Below are positions 1-13,300 of a stretch of DNA of 64,000 nt, piece by piece. The notes under the pieces are model-generated. The model did no database searches. It had not been told where the DNA came from and saw nothing but the letters and a program-made list of their open reading frames with translations. The position numbers and the translations under genes were made by a program. The DNA comes from Escarpia spicata (taxonomy: Eukaryota; Annelida; Polychaeta; Sabellida; Siboglinidae), in assembly GCA_963995525.1 (NCBI GenBank), contig OZ023214.1, positions 44,709,359 to 44,773,358 of the forward strand, read 5' to 3'. How positions within the stretch are numbered: position 1 is the stretch's first letter; each line of letters opens with the position of its first letter.

Positions 1-1
1 C

Positions 2-556
2 CTTGAACAAATCCAAAGAAGCGCAGCTAGATTTACTTTAAATGACCACCGCCGCACAACAAGCGTAACCAGCCTCATAAATAAACCTAGTTGGCAGACT
101 CTAGAAAGAAGACGATTACAACACCAACTTACCTTCTTCTACAAAATAAAACACAACATCTTATAGTCCCATGCTCCCATACACGAAACAGCAATCCAAA
201 CAAATACATACAAATACATGCACGCATAAATACATATGCATACTCATTCTATCGTAGAGTTATAGGAGCTTGGAATCTACTCCCCCCAGAAATAATAAGC
301 CTGCCCACACTACACCCATTCCAACAAGCTCTGAGTACCATCCACCTTCTTGCTCCAGCCCACCTTACCAGACTATAGATAAAGACAGAGACTGTGTTTT
401 TAATCTGCACAAATTATTTAATTTGTTTTACATAATTTGATTTATTTTTCTTTTAAAATTATTTTTCAAATTCAGTTTCACGCACCCTTTGCAATGCGCA
501 CTGCACAACTCCTGGGTTAGCCCCAAAAGGGGCTGTATGGAGAAACAACACCTAAG
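2..556 (+). mobile_element. 3' end of a CR1/Jockey-like non-LTR retrotransposon, frameshifted
   Basis: The window opens inside the C-terminal part of a reverse transcriptase polyprotein. In the frame starting at base 2 it reads LEQIQRSAARF, then a T-L-N-D-x-R-R block and W-Q-T-L-E-R-R-R. This is the usual tail after the polymerase domain of CR1/Jockey/L2-type LINEs. Near base 165 the reading moves to another frame and continues through HTRNSNPNKY and GAWNLLPPEI to a stop near 378, so the copy carries a frameshift and is dead. The AT-rich segment after 378 and the short CCTAAGA-type repeat near 548-556 fit a LINE 3' UTR and terminal repeat. The 5' part lies outside the window. The exact clade cannot be fixed from this fragment. 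Confidence 0.8.
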
Positions 557-1735
557 ACCTAAGGGATCAATTGTTCAGTGGCTCACTCCATATATGCTCC
601 AGTAATTGGCAAACTCCTAATTGGGCCCCAGAGCTATGATTGGTATCTGAGTAATCAACCTGCAGATGTGACATCTTCATTCAAAGGTGTCCTCAATGTC
701 ATACCTTCGGACAGTGGCTCCTCAGATCATTGAGACATAGGACCCTAGTTCGGTTGCTCACCCATTCTGAACTCCACAAAACAATAGGCACCCTGCACAT
801 GTGAACTAGTTGTAACCTACTATTTCATTTGTATTAGAAATATGCTACTTGAAGTAGTGCTTACCCTTCACAAGTCATATGTCATATGATATTATAATAC
901 CCCCACCCCCATGGGGTAGTACGGGGTTGTGGGTAGTATAACGACCCCAATGAATGAAATTAAACAGCAGTGGCATTTTGGGTTACCCTATATACAGACT
1001 ACATTTATGAGTCACAATTAACAGTGTCAATTTATCAATCATAATATGTTTATGTGAATGCCTGTAGTGTAAGTGTGTAACAGTGTCAGGCAGTGAATAA
1101 AATAAAATTTGATGTACCATTCGCCGTACACACTCCATCAGTATGTCTGGTTTTATGTCTTGGATAATAAGTGCTAGAATAGTAAAAGACCTATCAATAG
1201 TCCTTTCACTTGATCTATTCTTCACCAATCCGTGTCTCGGGCTCTGGCAGTCCACTGGGACGTGATAGTGTGTGTAGATATGTCATGTTGTTATAATCAC
1301 TATTTAGTGGAGTGATTCTGTAGTACTTATTGAAAATGTATTGTTCCATAAACCATTTGTAGTAATGAAAGTCAGAAGAACAGTTGTGAGGATTTATCTG
1401 GTATTCCCGCTGTCCGCCGCAGTCTCCACTATTGAAGCCTGCAGTTTTTACTGTGGCTATTTTGAATGTGTCCCGCTAAGTCTGTAGGTCAGAGTGAAGC
1501 AGAGACAGAGACAGATGAGAGTAGACAGGGAGACTTTGTCCTCGAGCAAACATGTTCACTTTATAAGTACAACACTAGTTCACATAGAAATGGCATGACT
1601 GACTATAATAAATTTATTAAAGATACAGATCTATACCAGAATGCTGCAAATTTAATATGTGCTATCCCACCGTGTGGTAGGTGACTGCTATACATGAATA
1701 TTTGTTATAATAATTATAAATGGCATACTGTTAAA
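557..1735. other. AT-rich stretch with no recognisable gene
   Basis: I see no coding region, RNA gene or clear repeat here. Short open frames at 983-1255 (minus) and 1466-1684 (plus) have no recognisable motif. The missing first exon of the PEPCK gene could lie here or upstream of the window, but no candidate stands out. Confidence 0.4.
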
Positions 1736-3304
1736 TATTGATTTATTATTGATCATGCATGTCCACGTGATACAGTAACTTAACACATCACCATATATGA
1801 TAAAGGGTCCAGGGTCAATATTCTTTCTATTCTCCTGTCGGTGAATGAACTAATATTAAAAATCCTGTAATTAGGTATGACTGTTTATTATTGATCATGC
1901 ATGTCCACGTGATACAGTAACTTAACACATCACCATATATGATAAATGGTCCAGGGTCAATATTCTTTCTATTCTCCTGTCGGTGAATGAACTAATATTA
2001 AAAATCCTGTAATTAGGTACGACTGTTTATTATTGATCATGCATGTCCACGTGATACAGTAACTTAACACATCACCATATATGATAAATGGTCCAGGGTC
2101 AATATTCTTTCTATTCTCCTGTCGGTGAATGAACTAATATTAAAAATCCTGTAATTAGGTACGACTGTTTATTATTGATCATGCATGTCCACGTGATACA
2201 GTAACTTAACACATCACCATATATGACAAAGGGTCCAGGGTCAATATTCTTTCTATTCTCCTGTCGGTGAATGAACTAATATTAAAAATCCTGTAATTAG
2301 GTATGACTGTTTATTATTGATCATGCATGTCCACGTGATACAGTAACTTAACACATCACCATATATGATAAATGGTCCAGGGTCAATATTCTTTCTATTC
2401 TCCTGTCGGTGAATGAACTAATATTAAAAATCCTGTAATTAGGTACGACTGTTTATTATTGATCATGCATGTCCACGTGATACAGTAACTTAACACATCA
2501 CCATATATGATAAATGGTCCAGGGTCAATATTCTTTCTATTCTCCTGTCGGTGAATGAACTAATATTAAAAATCCTGTAATTAGGTACGACTGTTTATTA
2601 TTGATCATGCATGTCCACGTGATACAGTAACTTAACACATCACCATATATGATAAATGGTCCAGGGTCAATATTCTTTCTATTCTCCTGTCAGTGAATGA
2701 ACTAATATTAAAAATCCTGTAATTAGGTACGACTGTTTATTATTGATCATGCATGTCCACGTGATACAGTAACTTAACACATCACCATATATGACAAAGG
2801 GTCCAGGGTCAATATTCTTTCTATTCTCCTGTCGATGAATGAACTAATATTAAAAATCCTGTAATTAGGTACGACTGTTTATTATTGATCATGCATGTCC
2901 ACGTGATACAGTAACTTAACACATCACCATATATGATAAATGGTCCAGGGTCAATATTCTTTCTATTCTCCTGTCGGTGAATGAACTAATATTAAAAATC
3001 CTGTAATTAGGTACGACTGTTTATTATTGATCATGCATGTCCACGTGATACAGTAACTTAACACATCACCATATATGATAAATGGTCCAGGGTCAATATT
3101 CTTTCTATTCTCCTGTCGGTGAATGAACTAATATTAAAAATCCTGTAATTAGGTACGACTGTTTATTATTGATCATGCATGTCCACGTGATACAGTAACT
3201 TAACACATCACCATATATGACAAAGGGTCCAGGGTCAATATTCTTTCTATTCTCCTGTCGATGAATGAACTAATATTAAAAATCCTGTAATTAGGTACGA
3301 CTGT
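1736..3304. repeat. 142-bp satellite array, 11 copies
   Basis: The 10-mer GATCATGCAT recurs at 1751, 1893, 2035, 2177, 2319, 2461, 2603, 2745, 2887, 3029 and 3171, exactly 142 bp apart each time. Copies are nearly identical. The main variants are GATAAATGG versus GACAAAGGG and CGGTGAAT versus CGATGAAT or CAGTGAAT. Each unit contains a CACGTG palindrome (E-box core) and an ATGCAT palindrome. The array ends abruptly at about 3304, after which the sequence is unrelated. Confidence 0.97.
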
Positions 3305-3463
3305 CCCGAATGTAGCAAAAACCCCTCACATTCACAGCCCCTTGACCTCTGTAGGTCATAAAACTTTAGTGGGTTGAACAAAACCAGGTTATTCAACAAT
3401 ACCCCCGGTACGACCTATTTAAGAGAGATTTATTTCACTCATAGTTTGGTATTAACGACACTT

Positions 3464-3701
3464 CCCACTGGGCAAAAGTGATATATTTTTGACATCTAAA
3501 AGACGTCACATTTAGGTTGCCGGTGAAAGTCTAAATTGCGTCTCATTTGTTATGTAAATATGTAGACATCTTTTAAACATCATAAAAAGACATCTAATGG
3601 AAGTCGTTTTTACATCATTTTGAGACGTCGCCTGCATGACCAAAAAAACCGATAACTAAAAGACATATCAATTCTATAACAGATGTTGTGTGCCCGCTGG
3701 G
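3464..3701. mobile_element. Short inverted-repeat element (MITE-like), 238 bp
   Basis: The left end reads CCCACTGGGCAAAAG and the reverse complement of the right end reads CCCAGCGGGCACACA, giving imperfect terminal inverted repeats. The interior is AT-rich with recurring GACGTC/GACATCT motifs and no coding capacity. The target-site duplication is short and uncertain (TT at most). The superfamily is not assigned. Confidence 0.6.
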
Positions 3702-4072
3702 TTTGCTAATCGAGATGATATCACTGTTGTCATTATTATTTTGACAATTAACTTCTTTCTGAAATTGCTAACTTAAAATTATTCAGTCACATACGCATTA
3801 ATAGTTAATTACTATTAGGATAATTAGCACATATCTTATTAATATTAATTGACTATCAATGAGAACCCGTGTATAACTCAGCAACTCAAAAATACATCAG
3901 ACCAGTACAATCGTAATATTCCATTAAGAACCTGATCCACACGTTAGCAGTTTTGGTGTGTCGCCTTTTTCTATTTTCACTTGTTTATTTGGCCACATCT
4001 ATAAATATAATGCTGATTAGAATGTGTGCATTTATTTATCTACTGATTTTATAAATGATGCCTATGTTTCAG
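3702..4072. other. AT-rich sequence upstream of the first visible PEPCK exon
   Basis: No gene or repeat is recognised. It ends in an intron 3' splice site (CCTATGTTTCAG, AG at 4071-4072), so at least its last part is intronic sequence of the carboxykinase gene. Confidence 0.5.
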
Positions 4073-4321
4073 CAAGGGGGTGCTCCTCGCCAAGGTGCTG
4101 CCCAAACACCAGGGGGTGCTGTATGCTCACAGTCTCAGCGTTGTCCACGGTGACCTGTCGATGGTTGCCCCGAAGGTGAAGGCATTCATTGAGGAGAACG
4201 CAGCTGTGTGTCAACCTGACTCGATCTACGTCTGTGATGGGTCGGAAAAAGAGAACACAGAGCTGCTGGCACTTATGGAGAGGAATGGGGTGCTTAAGGC
4301 ATTTCCCAAATATGATAACTG
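4073..4321 (+). CDS. PCK1: PEPCK coding exon a (N-terminal region)
   Basis: The acceptor is TATGTTTCAG and the donor GTAGGA. It encodes the N-terminal region with [16 protein letters not shown], a conserved family block, and ends inside the Cys codon of YDNCW. Confidence 0.95.
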
Positions 4322-7300
4322 GTAGGATCCGACGTTGTCGCGCAGTATATTACTAATGCACAATGTCTATTTAAACTAGTGAACCAGTAGTCTGTTGTGT
4401 CAATAACTGCTCACCTTAAAATGCTGATCTACTGGTTTTCAAGGTGTGAGGAGAGTAGATAAAAATGCAGCCCACGGTGCCTCTCACAGTGGTCGTGAAG
4501 AGGAGTGTGGAAGAGGGTTTCCCTCCTGGCAGAAGAATTTTTCAATTGTAGGGTGTGTTTTCTTAATTCTGGTGTATTATCTAAGTAAGATGGTTGCACA
4601 GTATATTTGCATTCGAAATGAGTAATTAAAATTGCGTAATCTTGAAATTGCAGTTTAGTATTTGAGTTTGGCTAAAAAGAAGTACCGGTACGTCATTATA
4701 CTACATACATGTAGAAGAAGTCATGGTACCCATCCTCGCGCACCAGGGGTTGCTGCTGTTGATTACGTCAGTGCAAGCCAGCAGTAACACCTGGCTGATC
4801 GCTTTGCGAAACTCTGAATTTAAGTTCAGCCTATAAAATCGCTCACTATATCAGTAGTTGGTGGCAGGTCAGGTGGTCATAATAAAACTAATTCCAACCA
4901 ACCGTGGCTTATGCAATGTTTTGGAAGTAGAAGCAATTATTCGAATACACAATACTCGTGCTAGTGGGCGAACGGGTCATTATATTGGGATTCCCAGAAG
5001 TCGCGGGTATTTGCGCTGTTCTCACAGGTGACGCAATTACTAGTTTGACTCAGCTAACTTCCACACTTTGTGTAGGAGATCTGCCAGGGCTAGTTTTATA
5101 TAGCAAACAGCCTTTGCTTGTGAGGATGATGGGACCTACTTCACTTCTGATGAAAAACCAAGAATTATTTATAAATGGTCTTAATTTATTGTTTACACTT
5201 TTTAGGTGAAGTAATTGTATTTTATACTGTATAATAGATTAATTTTTTAATAGTTTTTTTGATAGATAAGTGTAATTAGTTAACATTTGAGATACTTTGT
5301 ATTTTATGTACACTATCTGAGTATACAGAGCTTTCAAGGAAACTGTGCTACATAAAAATATGTTTTATTATAGTTGGTTGGCGAGGACTGACCCAGCTGA
5401 CGTGGCCAGAGTTGAGAGTAAGACTGTCATTTCAACAACCAACAAACACGACACGGTGCCTGTCACAAAGCAAGGGGTGAAAGGTGTTCTGGGAAACTGG
5501 ATATCTCCGCCAGACCTGGACAATGTCTTAAATACCAGATTCCCAGGCTGCATGAAAGGTGAGATAAGACTGTCCGTAATTCATCTTTAAATGGAAAGAA
5601 TCCTGTAATAATTTGGTGACAAATGCTCTCTTTGTTACGGATATGTGCTTTGTTTAGGTGAAAATGTGTATAATGAATAATCCCATGCTGGCACAAAAAT
5701 CTAGTTAAATTAATGCCCACTCAGAATCCTGTTTCGTTCCCTGAAATAAATGGGTTTGTTCCTTGCGTACCTGATAATTTCCCTGAATGGTTTATATAAA
5801 TACTGGAATCTGTCCACTAGTTTAGATGGCAGAACAAACTGACCATGGGATAAAAGCATGAATCAAGGACGATATATAATATTGTGTTGGTATTTGTTAC
5901 ACCAGCATGTGTAAAATAGTTAAAAGGTAACATGAACATACATTTTTTATTTTAACCACGTAAATAACCTACTAACATGATGCTATTTAGACAGATGTAA
6001 TACCTAACAAGTTCCTTAGTTAATATAAACACGCAGTTTAATGTGTAAAAATCAGCCTATCTGACCAAATCCCGAATGAAATAGTGTGCCTGATTGCCGC
6101 TTGGTAAAGTGCTGTGACGTAATATGTGCCATAGACCAAATCTGTCGCACCACCGGAAACATGGAAGACACGGCGTAAGATTCTTGTGATTCGGATTTGG
6201 AGAGTTCTGTCGCAAATGTGAGGACTTGTAGGACTGTTGCAGCATACAGCGATGAGCCATTGGGAATAGACATCACTCGGGAAAGTTTATGACATGTATG
6301 GTGATGACGACGATGTAAAAAGGAACATTTTGACTGTTGTTGTCGCCTGTGACAAACGACAATTTCAGATTCATGGACCAAGCATCGAGTTTTATTGGAA
6401 ATGGACACTACATTCATGACATTTTACAGAATCACACGGATTATTTTCAATGTCAAATACAACGTCTCTACGTACGTATAACAGTATCATATTGTAATAA
6501 TATTAATATGATGGGCGCAACTGACAGAATTGTGCAAGCCAGCCATTCACTTATTCAGTGATTTCACTGACACTGTTGCTGTCCATGTCATTGAGTGATT
6601 CAGAGATTTCAGTTACTTCCGACGACAAGGCAGCTCTATTTTTAAAAACACTTTTAAATAATTTGGTTGGGCTGCTGCGGTGATGTCATCCAGAGACGAT
6701 AAAGCAACTCCATGTTCGGTAACAGGAACCTATATTCATCACAACAGCCGCAGTGCAATGTGTGTGTGTTTAACAAGCGGGACCGACACGCTCGAGTCGA
6801 CATTTTGCCACTGACAGCTTCTGGAACAGGCATTGCTTTTGTCCGACTGTTTCACTGTGTTATTTGTGTGTGTTCATAATCCGTAGTAGACTTGTGAAAT
6901 ATCCAATCTCTGTGTAATTAGTCACACCAATTTGCTCATCAATGGCTATATCTATCAAAATTGGTTCATAAATGTGCTAGGTTGTTTACGTAAAAAGTCC
7001 AAAATATACATGGTGTCAGTGCAGTTACAATTGTTCAAGAACATTTATCAAAAGACCCACACCACGATTTTGCATACCAGCTATACTACATGATAATGTA
7101 TGATGGAACAGAATTAGAGGTAATTTCAAATGTTTGTTGACTTACTTGACTACAATATTATTAATAGAATTGTGTAAACACAACAGCATTTTTACTATAC
7201 AATATTATTAGGCATGTTGTCATTTTCCATTTCATTTTCTTTTTGATACATAATCATGTATACTTGACTGCTCTCTCACAGCAAGTGTCTCCTAATTCCC

Positions 7301-10300
7301 ATTCAGCACTATCTGATGCATAGTGTTCTATGAACATTGGAGAATGTGAAAGGGTTCACATGTAAGAGTTGAAGACGACAGTGTTTCCTCATCCCTTGAT
7401 TTGTCAGCAATAGCAATACTGAAATACAAACCAACTATACAACAGTATAATAAAAACAGATAACCTTATCTATTTGTTGGTATTACTAACATCTGAGCAC
7501 GCAGAGGTATGTACTACATAATAATTGTTGTTGGATTGAAATAAGTATCCCCTTGCCAAACTATGTTGCAGTCAAGAAATACATAATTAAAATAAATACA
7601 TCTTAATATTATTTGATAGTTTACTTGCAGCACGGAAATTAAATATTCAGTGTACAGTTCTATTGCACCTTGTTATTTATGTAATTACGACCATGTAGTG
7701 AATATAGTCAAAACATATATTCCCATAACACTTTTATACTGAATGATGACATGCCAACCAGGTTTATTAAGAATGGTAGCTGCCAGTTCAACATAGACAT
7801 TTACCGAAGGAGTCAGACGAAGAAAAAAACGACACAATACAAAGGTGTCATGGAATTAAGCATTGCCATTGGACGCGATGTTATGACACGCAAAGTTCTA
7901 CACATTTATAATATACCCACACTCCAAATATCAAATAAAACAAGAAGTAACAGTCCAGGTTGTAGAAAAGATAAATATAAACATGGTCAAATGTTATATT
8001 GTATACATGCTAGAAAGACATGTTCGCGAACTGCCAAGCCAGTAATTAACAACAGTCGAGCCGAGGAGTTGAATGACATTCTTTGAAGCGAAGGCGAAGT
8101 GCTCAACTTCAGTTAACGAACGGTCCCTTTCCATTTGCAGATGTGCGCTTTAAAACTGAGAGTTCATTGCCGGTATTGAAATATTCTAAGTAATTTTGTA
8201 TACGGTTAACAATGTAGTTAAATTAATGCCCACTCAGAATCCTGTTTCGTTCCCTGAAATAAATGGGTTTGTTCCATACGTACCTGATAATTTCCCTGAA
8301 TGCTTTATATAAATACTGGAGTCTGTCCACTAGTTTAGATGGCAGAACAAACTGACCATGGGATAAAAGCATGAATTAAGGACGAAGGCAAAATTTCAGA
8401 GGCGGTGTGTGAGGAAGCATTCTTATTTGCGAGATTTTATGAAAACTAAATGTTTTATATTTTTTGGACTACATGATTATCTTATTTTATATATATTCTA
8501 TTTACCATAGCATTTATTTCAACCTGTTCATGTCACCTTTAAAACATGTCCATAGTGGACATCATTGGCACTGCTCAATGTATTCCTTATGAACAGATTA
8601 CTGCTATGGACAGGGACTGGACAACACAAACTAATCATTGTAAATGTCTGTTATAGACAGGTTTTTATTATGGACAGTTGTCTGCTAGGGCTGTTTTCAT
8701 TACAATTTTTAACGTATTTGTTCTGTGGGTGACACCGTTCCCACACCAGTCTAACAGGACTGTGTTTATTTCAGGTCGCACAATGTATGTGATTCCGTTC
8801 AGCATGGGTCCGGTAGGCTCTCCACTGTCCAAGATTGGCATTGAACTGACCGATTCAGCCTACGTGGCTGCCAACATGCGCATCATGACTCGCATGGGTC
8901 AGACTGTGCTGGACACACTGGACACCGGAGACTTTGTCCAGTGTCTGCATTCCGTTGGTCAACCACTACCCTCTAGCCGTACGTTTGTCTTTTTTTTTTT
9001 ACATGGATGTCAACTGTAGAGTTAGGGTGCTTAGTGGATGGGTGATAGTGTGCTGCCACCTTGTGGAATACAACACAACCTGCATTTTTACAATTGACTG
9101 CTCAGTATGAATCATTGACAGCCTTACATGGTTCTCTGTAATGTTTGTTACAATTTTGTAATGAAAATTTGTCTTGATATATTCATATCTATATTATAAA
9201 ACAACAATACAGTTCTCTGTCTGCGGAACTTGGCTAGGTTTTTTTATGTGTTAAAAAAACTAAATAAAAAATGTATTATTTTTGGAGTGATTTTAAGCAA
9301 AATCAAACCGCCCTGGCGCTGAGCAACAAATGTTGGTATAAACTAAATTCCTTGCCTTACAGGACCCATAGTGAACAGCTGGCCGTGCAACCCAGAGAAG
9401 ACCATCATTTCACACCTGCCCGAGAGAAACCTCATCGCGTCATTCGGCAGTGGATACGGAGGCAACTCCCTGATGGGAAAGAAATGTTTTGCGCTGCGAA
9501 TGGGGAGCATCATCGCAAGGGATGAGGGGTGGCTGGCAGAGCACATGTTGGTAGGCACTCTTCGTATGCAAATGTTGTATGTTAACAGTGCCCTGTCAGT
9601 CTAGAAAGCAGCTTGTGCACAGTTATGCTCTTCTAATTCACAGATTTATTTAATTCAATTAGCTTATCGCGAATCAGGTTCTTTGATATTCAGGTCTATA
9701 GTGTATGAAGTATGAATAGTTTACAAAATAATTATGGTGTTTCAGGGTGAAATGCGATAATTGGCAGTTTGGGTGACATTTTTGACTTGATGAAATTTAA
9801 TAATTGAAATTGATAAAAAAGGTTTTGGCATTTGCTATTAGTCGCTATGATTTTTATTCTTAAGATATTCTAATGTCGTTTACACATTGTCATTTACTCT
9901 CTGAGGATGAAGAACATAAGTGAGTTTTTGTAAAAAATAAAACCCATATGATATATCACATTGCCCTTTTACCATGAATTTAAACTCGGCCCATTCGAAA
10001 AAATATTTATCCAGTATTTTCATCATAACTAAGATTAGCATGATTAAGCTACCATGTCTCAGTGCTGTTATACTAAACTGAGACACACACAACATTTGTG
10101 AAAACAAAACTGTTTGTTGTTACCGTGAAGGTCAAATCTATTTTCAAATTTGTTGCAACTTTTTTAATGTCATAATTTGTCTGGTGATTTCTCCGAAACT
10201 AAATAAGCAATCTGTGTGCAGATCCTTGGCGTCACCAACCCCGAGGGCCGTAAGCACTACATTGCCGCAGCCTTCCCCAGTGCATGTGGCAAGACGAACC

Positions 10301-13300
10301 TCGCCATGATGAATCCGTCCTTGCCCGGCTACAAGATCGAATGTGTGGGAGACGACATCTGCTGGATGAAGTTTGACGACAATGGCGACCTGCGAGCCAT
10401 CAACCCAGAGGCTGGCTTCTTTGGTGTCGCTCCAGGTAATCTATTCTATAACAAATTATTGGTAAAAAAGTGTTTTATGCTGGATAATTTCAAAAATCGA
10501 AACAACATCTAGCATAATTTGGAAGTGTGGCAAGTCTTTCTGAATTCTTTGTTACTCTAACGGAATCCAACCAAATCTTTCTTAACACAATCCTCCTGTC
10601 TCGGTTTCTCAGTTGTGATTGTCTTCTTCTGCTTCCCAGAGAAGTCGAGATGGTGTTCGATTGAACATGCCTGCCAGGGAGTAAAACATAAAGCACTCTG
10701 GGGCAGTTTGAGCAGTTCTAACGATAGGATGCTACACATATAAACACTTACCTTTACTGTCTTCTCCTACCTTCTGAGAGCATCTAATGTAATATCATTT
10801 AGTGCTAACATCACCTAACTACAACTCATTTATGGGTCTACGCTTTTAAAATGATTCATGGGAGATGGCTTCCCATGAAATTTAGACTTGCAGGCAACAT
10901 GCCAAAAAGGTCCATGCACACATTATATATGCTAGCTCGTTTGTAGATGTCAAATAGTAGTAGGCAGAGCAGAGCGTAGTCTCGAGAGACGATGTTGGTG
11001 CACCCTGTTTTGTCAGCTTCTGGAACTTTGGCAGTGTTCGCTACGGCTGTACATGCTGACCTTTGAGTGACAGTCCCTGCCTTAGCCTAATGAAGCACTC
11101 ATGAAGGGATACATCTGTGTCAACAGGCACATCGATGGAGACAAACCCCAACGCCCTGTTGACGATCCAGAGCAACACGATCTTCACGAACGTGGCTGAC
11201 ACGAGTGACGGGGGCTACTACTGGGAGGGATTGGATAAGGAGGTCGACACGTCCAGTGTCGGAGTGACCAGTTGGCTTGGGGAGAAGTGGACGCCCGGAT
11301 GTGGCAAGCCGGCCGCACATCCGAACTCAAGGTATGTCATTCTGTCTTCTGTGTCTGCCTTGTTTGGTAGGTGGTGAATTATGGGATTTTGTATACTTTC
11401 TTACTGTAATATAATGTTGTACACATTTACAACAATAACAGTAGTTGTTCAGCTATTACAGTTGTTGAACAACCACAGTGGTTGTCCAAATGTAATTTAC
11501 AATATAACTATTCAGTCGTTACAATGATTCAGCAATTACAACAGTCGTGTAACTACCAGGGGTATCACTTACAATTGTTTTTTCAATAATGATACCAGTT
11601 ATGCAGCAGTTACAATATAATTTTTCATTTGTTACAATGCTTATTCAGCAATCAGAACAATTGCACAACCATTACACAAATTATGCAACTATTACAACAG
11701 CTGTTTGATGATTACGAAAGTTGTGTAATCAATGCACTTTCTACATATATTGATTATTGTATTATGTTTGTTACATTTTCAAAATTTCAGAAAAAACTGG
11801 TTCTCATGCATTTAAAAAATATTTTTCAATAACAGCACCTTCTTTGGACAGTTATGCATCGTTTTATTTACCCCTTCCAGATTCTGCACCCCAGCCTCCC
11901 AATGCCCCATCATTGACCCGGACTGGGAGAGTCCCAGAGGGGTAAAGATTGACGCCATCCTGTTTGGGGGGCGACGACCCCAAGGTGGGTGTGTGACAGA
12001 ATCAGACAACTACAGAAATAAGTTTTAACAGATCCAGTCATAAATACTGTAAAAGTTTACCAGATGATTTCAATGAAACTAAGAAATTTGTACAAGCATG
12101 TCAAAATTGATACGTCACATTTTTCGTCAAAATTAGTCGAGTAGTTAATGGTATGTGAGAAGGAAATAAGATGACATTCTGGGCAATCTTGTGAAGCCTA
12201 CATATCTTCCTTAATGGCGGTCGTATCGTGTGGCATTATGTGCGGGTGGGAGGTGGGTTAGTCGTCACCACCTATATCACAAGGACATATGGGAGCCATG
12301 TCGTATACCAAGTATTGGCGGGTGGTGCGTTGAAACAATATGAAACACTGGACATTTGTCTAGACTTTAAGAGACCCCCCCGTTGCTCCACAATGTATTG
12401 ACCCATCTGTTATTAACCTAAAAATTACATGCTGATATGAAACTGTCTTTGGTTTTGATACACCTCTGAACTCACGCCACTGAAGATTTTGTAGCAATGG
12501 AAAGCTTTGTATTGTATTATCGTATATTGTCACCTCTTCATCCCTATAGACCAAGGAGAGACTAATGTCAGTGGTCCTTGATTTCTGTCCTTCTCCCATT
12601 ACTGAGTATGTTTCATTTCGCTCTCCACCATCCATCTCCACTCCTCCCATCTCTCGTTCTGTCCACCCCTCCCAGTTCCAACATAATCTTCTTCACACTG
12701 TCCACCTATCTCAGTTATTGTCCTACAGGATTCTTTAGATTAATAATTTCATTTAATTCTTGACATCAATGGCTCACAGGATACGTTGAGCAATGTAAAC
12801 AGAAGTGTAGTCACAGAACACATGAGAAAAACAGAATTTACGATGTTATACAGTATGTGTGATGCGTATTTTCCAGGTGTTCCGTTGGTGTACGAAGCAT
12901 TCAACTGGAGACATGGAGTGTTCATGGGGGCAGCCATGCGCTCAGAGGCCACAGCAGCCGCTGAACACAAAGGTGGGGCTTGCATGATTACCTGTCATCA
13001 TTTAGTTGATTAGACATACTCTGGCCCATGTAGTTTCATTATTATATAACCTTGTGAACAACAGCAAGAAACTGATAACCAGAGTAGGTTGGTTTGCTGC
13101 ATTCCGTATGCCTTGATGGAGACAACTGCACAAATACAAATAGGTTTAGTTGTGTACTCACTACTTATGTACCTTCACCAAATCTACTGTAAGTGCATCT
13201 CCTTCTGATGTAATCTTTGAATCACTGTAAGTGCATCTCCTTCGAGGTAAACTTTGGATCACTGTAAGTGCATCTCCTCTGAGGTAAACTTTGGATCAAT

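Noticed and set aside
6052..6417. Minus-strand 121-residue protein
   Set aside because: No recognisable domain, overlapping alternative frame, and located in an intron.
7751..8086. Plus-strand 111-residue protein in a PEPCK intron
   Set aside because: Composition reflects AT-rich DNA; no motif or splice context.
5703..8385. LTR retrotransposon bounded by the 169-bp repeats
   Set aside because: No TG...CA ends, no primer site, and no gag or pol in the interior.
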